The translations under genes were made by a program, and so were the position numbers. From the NCBI RefSeq assembly GCF_016093295.1, contig NZ_JAEDAL010000003.1, positions 281,969 through 345,968 on the forward strand: DNA of 64,000 nucleotides. The letters are read 5' to 3'. Below, one piece after another: positions 22,796 through 33,985 of the stretch (within the stretch, counting starts at the first letter, position 1; every line of letters begins with the position of its first letter). Under the pieces are notes generated by a model, which had not been told where the DNA came from, made no database searches, and saw nothing but the letters and a program-made list of their open reading frames with translations. Origin of the DNA: Inhella gelatinilytica (GTDB taxonomy: Bacteria; Pseudomonadota; Gammaproteobacteria; Burkholderiales; Burkholderiaceae_C).

Positions 22796-25609
22796 TCAGC
22801 CGTAGATCTCGTTCTCGCGCCGGCGTTGGATCACCCCAATGGGCGGGGCCCAGCGCTCGCCGCGGGTCTTTTTGCTGGTGACCAAGGTGATGTCCGAGGG
22901 TTCGAACACCTCCACGTTGTGGGTAATGGGGGTGGTCAGCAGGTACTGGGCGCGGGTGCTCTTGAGGAAGTGGCCAACGAGCTGGATGTTGCGCACATCC
23001 AGGTGGGCAAAGGGTTCGTCGATGAAGACAAAGCCGCCTGGGGCGTCGTCGTCCTTCATCAGACCCACGAGCAGGATCAAGCTCTTGAGCACTTGCTGGC
23101 CGCCACTGGCCTCGCCGTCGTTCAAACCGACCTCGCCCTTGCCGTCGAAGCTGAAGCGCACGTGAAGGCCGGCTTGGGCCAGCACGGTGTCGTCGTTGTC
23201 CAGGTGCGGCAGGTCAGCCAGGGCCACCACGCCCGCGAGCTCGCCCAGCTCTTGCACGTTTTTGCGGTAGCGCCGAAGCGTGGCGCGCAGCACCTCGATG
23301 TAACGCTCGCGGGCGTTGCGGCTGGCGATGCGGGCGGCCTCGTTGCTGGCGCGGCGGTCATCCAGCATGCGCTGCTGCTCCCGCACCTGCAGGTCCATGC
23401 GGACGTGGCGGTCGATGACCTGGTGGTCGGTTTCCCAAGTGCCGCTCTCGAGTTCGCGCTCGACATGGTGCAGGGCCAGTTTGGCCTGCTGAATGGAACC
23501 GAATTCCTCCCGCAGGGCGGCGATACGCGGGGGCGTCACCCAGCCGGCCGGGAAAGCGGCACGGGCCTCGCGCGAGGCGCGGCTGGCCGCGCGCAGCTGC
23601 CCGCGGCGCTCTTCAAAGCCCTGCCGCAGCGCCTGCATGTGGTCGAGTGAGGCCTTGAGCCGCTGCTGCAGCGCCTGGTAGTCACGTTCGGCACGGTCGG
23701 CGTCTTTCACGGCTTGCGCGTGGGCCTGGTCCAGTTGGGTCCAGCGGCTGCTGGCCTCCACCCGCGCGGCGCGCAGCTGGGGCAGGCGCTCGCGGGCCTC
23801 GCTGAACTCGGCAGCTTTCTCGCCCAGCTCTTGGGCGGCCTTGTGGCCCGCGGCGGCCTTTTGGGCATCCTTGAGCTGGCGGTCCACCTCGGCCTGTTCC
23901 CGCGCGATGCGGGCCAACTCAGCGTCCGCCCGTCCCCACTCCCCTTCCAGGGCTTTGCGGCGCGCATCCGTAGCTGCCGTACCGAACTGGTGTTCGGCGG
24001 GGGGCACAAAGAGGCTGCGGCCCCCGCGGGGGTCGCGGTAATACGCATCAGGGGTGATCCAGTCCACCCCGCTGCCGTCCGCCGTGCTGGCGACACAGCG
24101 GATGCTGGCCAGCGCCCGCAAGAGCCAGGTGGGCAAGGGCTGGCTGACGCGCAGCGCCGCGAGCAGGCTGCCTTTGGGCCCCTGGGCAGGGGCCGCTTCA
24201 CTGTCGGCCACCACGTAGTGGCGGAAGCGCTCCTTGGCGGCCAGGGCATAGGCTTCGCGCTCCTGGCTGGGGTTTTGCAGCACCACGACCCAGCGGGAGC
24301 CTCGCAGGTAACCCTCGGCTGCCGCACGCCAGGCTTCGTCGGCGATGTCGATGGCATCCGCCACCAAGTGGTGGGCAATGCCGGCTTCTTGCAAGACACG
24401 GCGGAAGCGACTGACCTCGGGCGGCGGCGGCGGCACAGGTTGGCCCTTGAGTGCCGCGAGCTGGGCTTGCGCCTTGCTGCTGGCGTCGTGGGCCCGGGTG
24501 TACTCGGCCCGCAGCTGCCGCTGGCGGTCGGCCAGTGTGGTGAGCAGCGCTTGCAGGTCGGCGGTGTCACCCTCCACGGCCGCTAGGGCCTGGAGGGCTT
24601 CGGCGTGCTTGACCACATCTTCCAGCGGGCGCTCAGCGTCGCGGGTTTCGTCGAAAGCCTTGCGGGCAGCGGTGCGTTGTTCGGCCAAGCTGCCCAGCTC
24701 GCGCCGCGCCGCCTCGGCCGCCTCAAAGGTGTCGTGCAAGGCCTTGCGGGCGTCGGCTTGCAGGTGCTCTTCGCCCGCCAACTGGAGGCGCTGGCGGTGC
24801 AGTTCGCGGGCCTCGCGCGCGGTGGCGGCACGGGCATCGGCCCACTGCAGCACGGGCAGGACTTCGGTGGAAAAGCGCTCACGCTCGGAAACGCGCATCT
24901 GCCAGCTCTTGTACAGGTTGACGCGTTGCGAGAGCTCCGCCAACTGAGCCTGGGCGTGGGCCAGCTCCTGTTGGCCTTGAACGACTTCCTTCTCCAGCTG
25001 CTGTTGGTGGCTCTTGGCCAGGTCGTAGCGGTCCAGCACTTCTTGGTCGCCAAAGACCTCGAACACCAATCGCAACAGCTCGCGCGGGCTGAGCTCACAC
25101 AGGCGGTCGGTCTGCCCTTGTTCCAGCGCCAAGACGCGGCCAATGGCGCGGGTCAGGCCGGCAGCTTCGAGCCGGCGCTTCCAGCCTTCGATGCCCATGG
25201 CGTCTTTGTCCGGCCGCTCGGCCAGTTGCTCGATGGTCTGAACGCCATCGACCAAGAGGTAGCGCCGCTGCCAATCCCCGCCGTGGCGCTCAATGCGGCA
25301 GGCAATGGTGACGTGGTCGTCATAGAGGAGCGAGCTGGCGAAGGGCCGGCTGCTGTTCTGGCGGTGGCGCGGTCGGTTGTCCACGGTGGCGCGCAGCCAG
25401 GCGGTTTCGGCGTTGGCGTGCCGCGCGTAGGTTTTGTAGGTGCGCCCACCCGAGCATTCCAGGCCTAACAGGGTGCGCAAGGCATCCAGCAAGGTGGTCT
25501 TGCCCGAGCCATTGGGGCCCGCGATGGTGATGATGGCCGCATCCAGCGGCATGCTGACGCGCTGGCAGTAATCCCAGTGCAGCAGTTCCAGATCTTGCAG
25601 GTGGAACAT
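22796..25609 (-). CDS. SMC-like condensin ATPase (MksB/JetC/MukB type)
   Basis: A 937-residue SMC-type ATPase. Walker A GPNGSGKT is at 31-38. Coiled coil runs about 200-390, a hinge-like globular part 400-540 (RRVLQEAGIAHHLVADAI), and a second coil 545-770. The signature EASGGQQ is at 833-839 and Walker B GGFVFIDEP at 858-866. It is shorter than MukB (about 1480) and MksB/JetC (about 1100). ATG 25609 lies one base beyond the KITE stop. It should load onto DNA with the two upstream gene products. No JetD-like nuclease gene accompanies it. Confidence 0.85.
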   Translation of the reverse strand: MFHLQDLELLHWDYCQRVSMPLDAAIITIAGPNGSGKTTLLDALRTLLGLECSGGRTYKTYARHANAETAWLRATVDNRPRHRQNSSRPFASSLLYDDHVTIACRIERHGGDWQRRYLLVDGVQTIEQLAERPDKDAMGIEGWKRRLEAAGLTRAIGRVLALEQGQTDRLCELSPRELLRLVFEVFGDQEVLDRYDLAKSHQQQLEKEVVQGQQELAHAQAQLAELSQRVNLYKSWQMRVSERERFSTEVLPVLQWADARAATAREARELHRQRLQLAGEEHLQADARKALHDTFEAAEAARRELGSLAEQRTAARKAFDETRDAERPLEDVVKHAEALQALAAVEGDTADLQALLTTLADRQRQLRAEYTRAHDASSKAQAQLAALKGQPVPPPPPEVSRFRRVLQEAGIAHHLVADAIDIADEAWRAAAEGYLRGSRWVVVLQNPSQEREAYALAAKERFRHYVVADSEAAPAQGPKGSLLAALRVSQPLPTWLLRALASIRCVASTADGSGVDWITPDAYYRDPRGGRSLFVPPAEHQFGTAATDARRKALEGEWGRADAELARIAREQAEVDRQLKDAQKAAAGHKAAQELGEKAAEFSEARERLPQLRAARVEASSRWTQLDQAHAQAVKDADRAERDYQALQQRLKASLDHMQALRQGFEERRGQLRAASRASREARAAFPAGWVTPPRIAALREEFGSIQQAKLALHHVERELESGTWETDHQVIDRHVRMDLQVREQQRMLDDRRASNEAARIASRNARERYIEVLRATLRRYRKNVQELGELAGVVALADLPHLDNDDTVLAQAGLHVRFSFDGKGEVGLNDGEASGGQQVLKSLILLVGLMKDDDAPGGFVFIDEPFAHLDVRNIQLVGHFLKSTRAQYLLTTPITHNVEVFEPSDITLVTSKKTRGERWAPPIGVIQRRRENEIYG

Positions 25610-25610
25610 C

Positions 25611-26351
25611 TCAGCGGCCCTCCTCGTCGTGCTCGGTAGCGGCCTGTTCCTCCGCCTCGTCTCGGGCACGGCGGGCATCCTGCATGACCTTGAAGGCGGG
25701 GCCGGCCTCGGGGTCGCTGCTGCGCCCCATGACCTCGGCCAGTGCGCCTTCCAGCACGCGGGGGGCCAGCACGTCGTAATCCAGCAGCAAGTCCAGCAAG
25801 GGGCCCTCGGCAATGTCTTCGCCTTTGCGGGTGATGAAACCCTGGCGCTCCAGCAGCTTGAGGTGGGTGTTGATGCGCAAGGTCCCGCCCAATTGCTTGC
25901 CAAAGTCCGCCATCAGGCTCTTGTAGGAGAGCAGCGGTGCGGATTTGTCAGCGCTGGGCAGGGGTTTGTCGCCCACGAACATCTCGGACTGACCGGCTTC
26001 ATGGGCCTCTGCCCGAGCCAGTTGGCGTTGGCGTTTGGGCAAGACGATCAAGGCCCAGACGACCACCAGCAGCGCCACGCCGTCCCGCGGGAGATCGAAG
26101 TTGTTGTTGGCGCCCAGCGCGGTTTCAGCGAACACGGCGTTCTCGGCCGGTCGCAAAAGGGCCAAGGTGATGTGGTCGGCGTGCACGTTGTCTACGACGC
26201 GCAGGCCGACGCCGGCGGCGCGTTCTTCCAGGCGGCGCCAGACCTCGGTATCAATCAAGGCTTTGCGCACCAGCGGGTGGGTGCGCGGCAACCAGCGACG
26301 GGCCAGCAGGTGCGCCATCAGCTGGGCGGATTCGTCAAACAGCGGGTTCAT
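25611..26351 (-). CDS. KITE-like subunit (MksE/JetB type)
   Basis: A 246-residue protein between the kleisin-like and SMC genes, the position and size of MksE/JetB. Two winged-helix parts can be made out: residues 15-110 (LARRWLPRTHPLVRKAL onward) and 135-215 (LRINTHLKLLERQGFITRKGEDI). The C-terminus is a charged tail. Its start overlaps the kleisin-like stop by 17 bases and its stop almost touches the SMC start, so all three are translationally coupled. The role as kleisin-binding dimer is inferred from family and order. Confidence 0.72.
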   Translation of the reverse strand: MNPLFDESAQLMAHLLARRWLPRTHPLVRKALIDTEVWRRLEERAAGVGLRVVDNVHADHITLALLRPAENAVFAETALGANNNFDLPRDGVALLVVVWALIVLPKRQRQLARAEAHEAGQSEMFVGDKPLPSADKSAPLLSYKSLMADFGKQLGGTLRINTHLKLLERQGFITRKGEDIAEGPLLDLLLDYDVLAPRVLEGALAEVMGRSSDPEAGPAFKVMQDARRARDEAEEQAATEHDEEGR

Positions 26352-27672
26352 CGGATGGCGGCGTGGCAGGTTGGAGGGAAGCGTCCAGACGGATGAAGCG
26401 ACCGTCGCTCATCCACCGCACGTGCGGGTCATCAACAGGGCCTTGGCCGACCGCAAAGCGCGCCCGCCACGGTTGGCGTGCGAGTTCTCCAGTGGCGCCC
26501 GCGAGGTCGGCCGATTGGGGGTCGCCCATCAGCGGCAGCAGCTGGGCGCGGTAGGCCGCCTTGGCATAACCGCCCCCAAGCACCGCCGGCGCCAGAGGAC
26601 GCTCGGGCTGCGGGTCGTCGCGCCAGCGCTCCAACAGGGCGCGCAACACGCCCAGCTCCGGCGGGAAGTCCTCGACCTCCAGCCGGCCAGGGGGCGCAGG
26701 GCGCGCGCCGGGCAGGGCTTCGCCGCTGCGGCTGGGCGGCTTGAGGCGCTCGAACTCGCCTTCGGTGCTGTCCAACAATTCGTGTTGGGCCACAAAAACG
26801 GGGCTGACTGGCGTGGAAAACGCCCCGTCTAGCAGGCGCTCCAAGGCGCCCTGCCCTTGCAGCCAGCGGCGGACATCCGTGGTGGTGATGCCCGTGGAGC
26901 CCAGACTGATGCGCTGTCGGTCGGCCTGCTGCAAGGCCCGGTTGAATTGGCTGGCCATGGCCAGCAGGCGCGCCTGGGCCAGCCCCAGGTCGCGGGCCAA
27001 ACGCTCCAGACGCGCGTCGTTGCGGTTTTCGGCACCGCGAATGATGGCCGTCAGGGCATCGGAAGCCTTGTCGACCAGGCCCAGGGCACGCTCAAACCGG
27101 CCGCGCGCTTTGCGCAGTCGGAACTCCGAGCCGCTGGCAATGGCGTCCGCAAACTCGTCGTTGAGCCGGGTGAGTTGGGCCTGAAGGCTTTGCAGCTGCC
27201 CGGCCTGCAGGGTACCCAGTTGCTGAGCGCCGGCAACGCCGGCCAGCAGGGTGGCCAGTTCATCATCTGGCGCGGGCGCGGCGGTCAGCGGGGCGAGCAG
27301 GCCCAGCAGTTGTTGGGCCAGGGGCGTGGCGCTGTAGTGCTGGTCGCCCGCGTCCCAAACCAGAAGATCCACCTCGCGCAGGCGCCGCAGTGCCAGTTCG
27401 AGCGCGTCGTCATGCAGGACGTGGAAGTGGCGGTTGAGTTGGTCGCGGCTCCAGCGCCCCTCGGGCAAAGCCATGAGTGTCAAAAACACCCACAGACGCA
27501 GGCGTACGGCGCTGGCAGGGCCTTGATGTATGGCGCGCAAGGCTTCCAGCAAGGGCGCTTGCGCGTCCAAATGCCACCACAAGCCGCCTTCCGCTGGCGG
27601 TTCGCCATCACGGAAATACTCGCCGAACTGCGGCGTTTCCGATTCAATCTGATATTCGAATCGCTCTGCCAT
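26335..27672 (-). CDS. Kleisin-like subunit (MksF/JetA type)
   Basis: A 445-residue protein, the first gene of the SMC operon. Residues 55-125 form a winged-helix-like region (RLRLWVFLTLMALPEGRWSRDQLNRHF); helices with coiled-coil character occupy 155-260 (LQSLQAQLTRLNDEFADAI); the C-terminal third is Pro-rich and ends in a small domain. This order matches MksF/JetA kleisins. The start lies only 18 bases from the tRNA terminator hairpin, with no clear ribosome site. Sequence-level similarity to known kleisins is faint; the call leans on operon structure. Confidence 0.7.
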   Translation of the reverse strand: MAERFEYQIESETPQFGEYFRDGEPPAEGGLWWHLDAQAPLLEALRAIHQGPASAVRLRLWVFLTLMALPEGRWSRDQLNRHFHVLHDDALELALRRLREVDLLVWDAGDQHYSATPLAQQLLGLLAPLTAAPAPDDELATLLAGVAGAQQLGTLQAGQLQSLQAQLTRLNDEFADAIASGSEFRLRKARGRFERALGLVDKASDALTAIIRGAENRNDARLERLARDLGLAQARLLAMASQFNRALQQADRQRISLGSTGITTTDVRRWLQGQGALERLLDGAFSTPVSPVFVAQHELLDSTEGEFERLKPPSRSGEALPGARPAPPGRLEVEDFPPELGVLRALLERWRDDPQPERPLAPAVLGGGYAKAAYRAQLLPLMGDPQSADLAGATGELARQPWRARFAVGQGPVDDPHVRWMSDGRFIRLDASLQPATPPSDEPAV

Positions 27673-27690
27673 GGCCCAAACAAAACAAAA

Positions 27691-27712
27691 GGGGCCTGCT
27701 CGCGCAGGCCCC
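27691..27712 (-). terminator. Terminator of the first tRNA unit
   Basis: On the minus strand AGGGGCCTGCGCGAGCAGGCCCCT forms a stem followed by TTTTGTTTTGTTT, 10 bases past the encoded CCA end of tRNA-Asp. The kleisin-like ATG follows 18 bases later. Confidence 0.85.
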
Positions 27713-27721
27713 TCGAATTAT

Positions 27722-27798
27722 TGGCGGAGTGGACGGGACTCGAACCCGCGACCCCCGGCGTGACAGGCCGGTATTCTAACCGACTGAACTACCACTCC
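27722..27798 (-). tRNA. tRNA-Asp (GTC), copy 1
   Basis: A 77-nt cloverleaf with encoded CCA; acceptor GGAGTGG/CCACTCC, anticodon GTC in CCTGTCACG, T-loop GTTCGAGTC. It is the last gene of the unit Ala-Glu-Asp. Confidence 0.97.
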
Positions 27799-27860
27799 GC
27801 GTCGGTAACGATATTCTGGATTAACTCCAAGGCTGTCGTCAAGCCATTTTTCTAATTTTT

Positions 27861-27936
27861 TGGCGTCCCCTAGGGGATTCGAACCCCTGTTACAACCGTG
27901 AAAGGGTCGTGTCCTAGGCCTCTAGACGAAGGGGAC
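27861..27936 (-). tRNA. tRNA-Glu (TTC), copy 1
   Basis: A 76-nt cloverleaf with encoded CCA; acceptor GTCCCCT/AGGGGAC, anticodon TTC in CCTTTCACG, T-loop GTTCGAATC. It is nearly identical to copy 2 at 28337. Confidence 0.97.
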
Positions 27937-27971
27937 TTAACTTTTCACTGACCTAAACCGCGCACTTAACT

Positions 27972-28047
<76 letters not shown>

Positions 28048-28081
28048 GAAAGTGGAAGCACGCTGCTTAAGCCATGTTGAA

Positions 28082-28109
28082 ACTATATCGCAATTTTCTA
28101 ATTTACCAA
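28082..28109 (-). promoter_or_regulatory. Promoter of the downstream tRNA unit
   Basis: On the minus strand TTGGTA (28104-28109), 16 bases, TATAGT (28082-28087), then about 35 bases to the tRNA-Ala 5' end. It sits between the terminator of the upstream unit and the tRNA, so the duplicate carries its own promoter. Confidence 0.65.
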
Positions 28110-28153
28110 CTATTGCCAGTAACTTCAAAAATCACAGTCTCACACTTATAAAA

Positions 28154-28187
28154 GAAAAATGGCCTGCTATTTAGCAGGCCATTTAAA
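28154..28187 (-). terminator. Terminator of the second tRNA unit
   Basis: On the minus strand AAATGGCCTGCTAAATAGCAGGCCATTT followed by TTCTTTT, a few bases past tRNA-Asp copy 2. The stem's inner GGCCTGC resembles that of the other tRNA terminator, consistent with duplication. Confidence 0.85.
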
Positions 28188-28192
28188 AGTTT

Positions 28193-28269
28193 TGGCGGAG
28201 TGGACGGGACTCGAACCCGCGACCCCCGGCGTGACAGGCCGGTATTCTAACCGACTGAACTACCACTCC
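28193..28269 (-). tRNA. tRNA-Asp (GTC), copy 2
   Basis: A 77-nt cloverleaf, identical by eye to copy 1, with encoded CCA and anticodon GTC. It is the last gene of the upstream unit. Confidence 0.97.
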
Positions 28270-28336
28270 GCGTCGGTGATAAGTTTATCAAAAACTTTTT
28301 ACAGTTATTGAATGGTTTATCAAACCGTTCTAATTG

Positions 28337-28412
28337 TGGCGTCCCCTAGGGGATTCGAACCCCTGTTACAACCGTGAAAGGGTCGTGTCCTAGGCCTCTA
28401 GACGAAGGGGAC
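28337..28412 (-). tRNA. tRNA-Glu (TTC), copy 2
   Basis: A 76-nt cloverleaf, identical by eye to copy 1, with anticodon TTC and encoded CCA. It lies about 150 bases from gltX, which charges it. Confidence 0.97.
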
Positions 28413-28443
28413 TAAACCTTCGGGCTTGATCGACGCACTTGCT

Positions 28444-28519
<76 letters not shown>

Positions 28520-28550
28520 GAAGAAAGTACGCCGTTCAAGCGAGACCGAG

Positions 28551-28580
28551 AGTATAGAACGGTTTTTATAGCCCTTGCAA
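28551..28580 (-). promoter_or_regulatory. Promoter of the upstream tRNA unit
   Basis: On the minus strand TTGCAA (28575-28580), 18 bases, TATACT (28551-28556), with a GC-rich discriminator CTCGGTCTCG as in stringently controlled stable-RNA promoters. It overlaps the gltX stop codon, so gltX and the tRNAs are linked but separately initiated. Confidence 0.7.
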
Positions 28581-29960
28581 GCGGTCAAGCAGAATTTTTC
28601 GGTCAAACAGCGCCAGCACTTGATCGATGGCCGGCGTCTGCGGGCGCCCGCAGGCTTGGACCCGGAGCGGGATCGCCAGCTGCGGCATCTTCAAACCGGT
28701 TGCGGCCAACGTGGTCTTCATGGCCGCGCCAATCGCGGGCGCTGTCCATTCGGGCAGCGCCACCAGCGCCTCGCGCAATTGCGCCAAGGCGGCCTTGGCC
28801 CCTTCGGTCAGATGCTGGGCCACGTCCGCTTCGGCCGGCTGAACCGGGCCGAAGAACATCGCCAACCAGTCCGCCAGGGCTTCCAGCGTGGTGCACCGAT
28901 CCTTGAAAAGGGCGCACATGCCGGGCAAGGGAGCGTCAGGTGCCACCGTCAAGCCGCGTCGCAGCAGGCGCGGCCGCACCAGCTCGGCCAAGCGCGCATC
29001 GTCGGCGGCCTTGATGTACTGGGCATTGACCCACTCCAGCTTGGCCGGGTCCCACTGCGATGGACTCTTCGACAGGTGCTCCCCGTCGAACCAACTCACC
29101 ATTTGGTCGCGGCTGAAGATCTCATCGTCGCCGTGGCTCCAGCCCAGGCGCGCCAGGTAGTTCAGCATCGCCTCGGGCAAATAGCCGGCCTCCTCGTATG
29201 CCGTCACTGACACCGCACCGCGACGCTTGGAGAGCTTCAGGCCATCGTCACCCAAGATGATGGGCAGGTGGCCGAACTGCGGCAGCGGGGCGCCCAGCGC
29301 CTCAAACAGATTGATCTGCCAGGGTGTGTTGTTGATGTGCTCATCGCCGCGAAAGACGTGGGTGATGGCCATGTCCCAATCGTCGACCACCACCGCGAAG
29401 TTGTAGGTGGGCACCCCATCCGGGCGCACCAGGATCAGATCGTCGAACTCCTTGTTGCCAATGCGGATGGGACCCTTGCAGAGGTCGTTCCAGACCACCT
29501 CGCCGTCCTGCGGGTTGGCGAAACGAATCACCGGCTTCACCCCCTCGGGAATGGCAGGCAGGGTCTTTCCCGGCGCGGGGCGCCACCGGCCGTCGTAGCC
29601 GGTCTTTTCACCGCGCGCCTTCTGACTTTCTCGCATCGCGTCCAACTCTTCTGGCGTGCAGTAACAGAGGTACGCCTTGCCCTCGGCGATCAGTTGCTGC
29701 GCCACAGCCTGATAGCGCTCCAGGCGCTGCATTTGGTAGATCGGGCCCTCGTCGTACGCCAGTCCCAGCCAGTGCATCGAGGCCAGGATCTGCTCCACCG
29801 AATCTTGGGTGGAGCGAGCCACGTCGGTGTCCTCGATCCGCAGCACGAATTGGCCACCATGATGGCGGGCATAGGCCCAGGAGAACAGCGCGGTGCGGGC
29901 GGTACCCAGGTGCAGGAAGCCGGTGGGCGACGGGGCAATACGGGTGCGGACTTGGCTCAT
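28566..29960 (-). CDS. gltX: Glutamyl-tRNA synthetase
   Basis: A 464-residue class I aminoacyl-tRNA synthetase attaching glutamate to tRNA-Glu. The HIGH-type motif is [14 protein letters not shown], the KMSKS-type motif is LKLSKRRG, and the RIEDTD segment is typical. A zinc-binding segment, [10 protein letters not shown], is present. ATG 29960 is preferred; a TTG at 29978 would overlap the metZ stop. tRNA-Glu genes lie immediately downstream. A second, non-discriminating GluRS cannot be excluded but there is no sign of one here. Confidence 0.95.
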   Translation of the reverse strand: MSQVRTRIAPSPTGFLHLGTARTALFSWAYARHHGGQFVLRIEDTDVARSTQDSVEQILASMHWLGLAYDEGPIYQMQRLERYQAVAQQLIAEGKAYLCYCTPEELDAMRESQKARGEKTGYDGRWRPAPGKTLPAIPEGVKPVIRFANPQDGEVVWNDLCKGPIRIGNKEFDDLILVRPDGVPTYNFAVVVDDWDMAITHVFRGDEHINNTPWQINLFEALGAPLPQFGHLPIILGDDGLKLSKRRGAVSVTAYEEAGYLPEAMLNYLARLGWSHGDDEIFSRDQMVSWFDGEHLSKSPSQWDPAKLEWVNAQYIKAADDARLAELVRPRLLRRGLTVAPDAPLPGMCALFKDRCTTLEALADWLAMFFGPVQPAEADVAQHLTEGAKAALAQLREALVALPEWTAPAIGAAMKTTLAATGLKMPQLAIPLRVQACGRPQTPAIDQVLALFDRKILLDRLQGL

Positions 29961-29974
29961 GGTTTTCTTGTTCG

Positions 29975-31191
29975 TCAAACGGCGGCCAACATGGCCTTCA
30001 GGTCGTTCTGCAGATCGCGCCCATCTTCCAGGCCGACGGCGATGCGGATCAGGCCTTGGCTGATGCCAGCAGCTTGGCGCTGCTCTTCGGTCAGGCGGCC
30101 GTGCGAGGTGCTAGCCGGGTGGGTAATCGTGGTCTTGGTGTCGCCCAGGTTGGCGGTGATGGACATGAGGCGCGTGGCATCGATGCAGGCAAAGGCAGCA
30201 CGGCGCTGCGCTTCAGCGCCCTGCCCTGCGGCCAGTTCAAAAGCGATCACCGCGCCACCCTGCCCGCCCATTTGGCGCAGCGCCAATTCATGTTGTGGAT
30301 GGCTGGGCAGACCGGGGTAGTGCACGCGCGACACCTGGGGCTGAGCCTCCAGCCAGCGCGCGAGCTCCAGTGCCCGGGCGCACTGGGCTTGCATGCGGAT
30401 CGTCAGCGTCTCCAGACCTTTCAGCACTACCCAGGCGTTGAAGGGCGAGAGTGACATGCCGGCGCTGCGCAGCACGGGAGTTAGTACCTTGTCGATCAGG
30501 GCCTTGGAGCCGCAAAGGGCCCCCGCCAGTACGCGGCCCTGCCCGTCCAGGTACTTGGTGCCGGAGTGGATGATCAGGTCGGCCCCAAACTCTGCGGGGC
30601 GTTGGAGCGCCGGCGTGGCAAAGCAGTTGTCCACAGCCAGCAGCGCGCCATGGCCATGGGCCAATTCGGCCAGCGCGGCGATGTCACAGACCTCGGTCAA
30701 GGGATTGGTGGGCGATTCAGCCAGGAGCAGCTTGGTTTCTGGCCGCAGGGCCGCACGCCATTCTTGAAGGTCAGTCTGCGAGACAAAGCTGGACGTGACG
30801 CCGAACTTGCCGAACTCGGCCTGCAGCAGCTTGATGGTGGAGCCGAACACCGAGCGCGAGCAGACCACATGGTCGCCGCTCTTGAGCAGGCCCATGAGCA
30901 AGAGCAGGATGGCCGCCATGCCCGAGCTGGTGGCGATGCAGGCCTCCGTCCCCTCCAGCGCCGCCAAGCGCCGCTCCATCATCGTGACGGTGGGGTTAGA
31001 AAAGCGGCTGTAAACAAAGCCATCTTCTTCGCCCGAAAACCGGGCAGCCGCCGTGGCGGCATTCGGATGGCAAAAGCTGCTGGTCAGAAACAGGGCTTCG
31101 CTGTTTTCACCCCAGGGCGTTGCTGGGAGTCCCTCCCGAACCGCCAGGGTGTCACGGTGCAGCCCTTCGGGCAGACCCGATTTTGGAGGGT

Positions 31192-31195
<4 letters not shown>
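29975..31195 (-). CDS. metZ: O-succinylhomoserine sulfhydrylase
   Basis: A 406-residue PLP enzyme of the Cys/Met metabolism family, making homocysteine from O-succinylhomoserine and sulfide. The PLP lysine is in [13 protein letters not shown], and SSGMAAI and YSRFSNPTV match the family. The start overlaps the purF stop by four bases. MetZ next to PurF is the usual order in beta- and gammaproteobacteria, which supports MetZ over the related cystathionine enzymes. Confidence 0.92.
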
Positions 31196-32700
<1,505 letters not shown>

Positions 32701-32727
32701 GGAAAGAGTCCTTGAATAAATAACAGG

Positions 32728-33234
32728 TTACTGAGGGTTGAGCAGGGCCTTGAATCCCTCGGGCAGCATGGGCGCTGCCCAGTCCAGGAGGGTGTGCAGA
32801 ACCGGGCGGCTCACCGAATTGGTCCAAATCGCGTGCTGCCGCAAGGGCGTAAAGCCAATGATGACGGCCAACAGGAGCAGCAGCAAGACGCCCCGCAAAA
32901 CACCAAAAAGCCCACCCAATGCGCGGTCAATCCAAATCAACGGGGTCAGGTGAATCAGCAGGCGAATCAAACGGGCGACCAAGGCCCAGAGCACCAAAAT
33001 GATCACGAACGCCAACACCACGGCGGCCATGCCTTTCCACTCGGCCTGTGGCATGCGAATCCACGGCAGCAGGGCCGGAGCGAGCCAGGGGGCGCCGAAG
33101 TAGGCGATCACCCACCCCGCGAGTGACATCAACTCCAGCACCAAGCCCCGCCACAACCCCACTCCGATAGATACCACGACCACCCCCAGGGCGGCCCAAT
33201 CCATCGCAGTCAGGGATATCGAGGCTTCAGACAT
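32728..33234 (-). CDS. cvpA: CvpA family membrane protein
   Basis: A 168-residue inner-membrane protein with four predicted helices (about 12-32, 35-55, 70-95 and 110-130), the layout of CvpA, first known from colicin V production and linked to envelope stress. ATG 33234 with a GAGG site is preferred over an in-frame TTG at 33246. It lies between the SPOR gene and purF in the conserved dedD-cvpA-purF order. Confidence 0.9.
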   Translation of the reverse strand: MSEASISLTAMDWAALGVVVVSIGVGLWRGLVLELMSLAGWVIAYFGAPWLAPALLPWIRMPQAEWKGMAAVVLAFVIILVLWALVARLIRLLIHLTPLIWIDRALGGLFGVLRGVLLLLLLAVIIGFTPLRQHAIWTNSVSRPVLHTLLDWAAPMLPEGFKALLNPQ

Positions 33235-33242
33235 CGCCTCGG

Positions 33243-33950
33243 TCAAAGGGTGAGGACGGAGGCGCCCAGACCCAAGCCTTTGGCTTTAGTCGCGGTCTTC
33301 TCAGCCTCAGCCTTGTCGGCAAAAGGGCCCAGACGCACGCGAACACGCTCGCCTTCCGGTGTTTTCACCACTTGGGCATAAGTTTTCAACCCCTTGGCCT
33401 CAAGCTTGCGTCGGACCTCTTGGGCCGCATTCTTGTCGGCGTAGGCACCGACTTGCACGATGTAGCGCGCCGTCGAGGAAGCCGCGGGGTTCGGAGGCAG
33501 CGCTTTGGCCGGAACACTGGCGGGCGCGGCGTCGGGAACGGGAGCCAAAACCGAACTGGCGCCCCCTTTGGGCACTGGTGCCGAAGCGGGCGTGGTGGCC
33601 AGAGGATCCTGAGGCGTTGGGGTGTCGTCGGGCTCCGTGGCCGCCACACGAACCGCCGCTTCGGGCAAATTGGCCGACGCCACCGGCGAGGGCACGACCA
33701 AAGCCGGTGCCGTGTCTTTGCTGGGAATCACGATGGGCAAATCCATCGGCACCGGGCGCGGCTGAGTCTCGAACACGAGCGGAAACGCGATCAGGCCCAA
33801 CCCGACCAAGACCGCGGCTCCGATCAAGCGATGCCGAGCGCGCTGCCGCAGCTGCTGCAACTGCTGATCATGCGCCGCGGCCCGGGCTCGTTTGCCCCTT
33901 CCCGAGGGCTCGGGAGTTGAACGACGGCGGAAGAGGGACAACCAATCCAT
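33243..33950 (-). CDS. dedD: SPOR domain protein (DedD-like)
   Basis: A 235-residue bitopic protein: a basic cytoplasmic N-terminus, one membrane helix at about 41-60 (RLIGAAVLVGLGLIAFPLVF), a Pro/Ala-rich periplasmic linker, and a C-terminal SPOR domain from about 162 (YIVQVGAYADKNAAQEVRRKLE). SPOR domains bind denuded septal peptidoglycan. Position between folC and cvpA is that of dedD. A divisome role is inferred from family. Confidence 0.88.
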   Translation of the reverse strand: MDWLSLFRRRSTPEPSGRGKRARAAAHDQQLQQLRQRARHRLIGAAVLVGLGLIAFPLVFETQPRPVPMDLPIVIPSKDTAPALVVPSPVASANLPEAAVRVAATEPDDTPTPQDPLATTPASAPVPKGGASSVLAPVPDAAPASVPAKALPPNPAASSTARYIVQVGAYADKNAAQEVRRKLEAKGLKTYAQVVKTPEGERVRVRLGPFADKAEAEKTATKAKGLGLGASVLTL

Positions 33951-33985
33951 GCAAGGGGCCCGTGGCAGGGTACAGAGTGTGGGGA

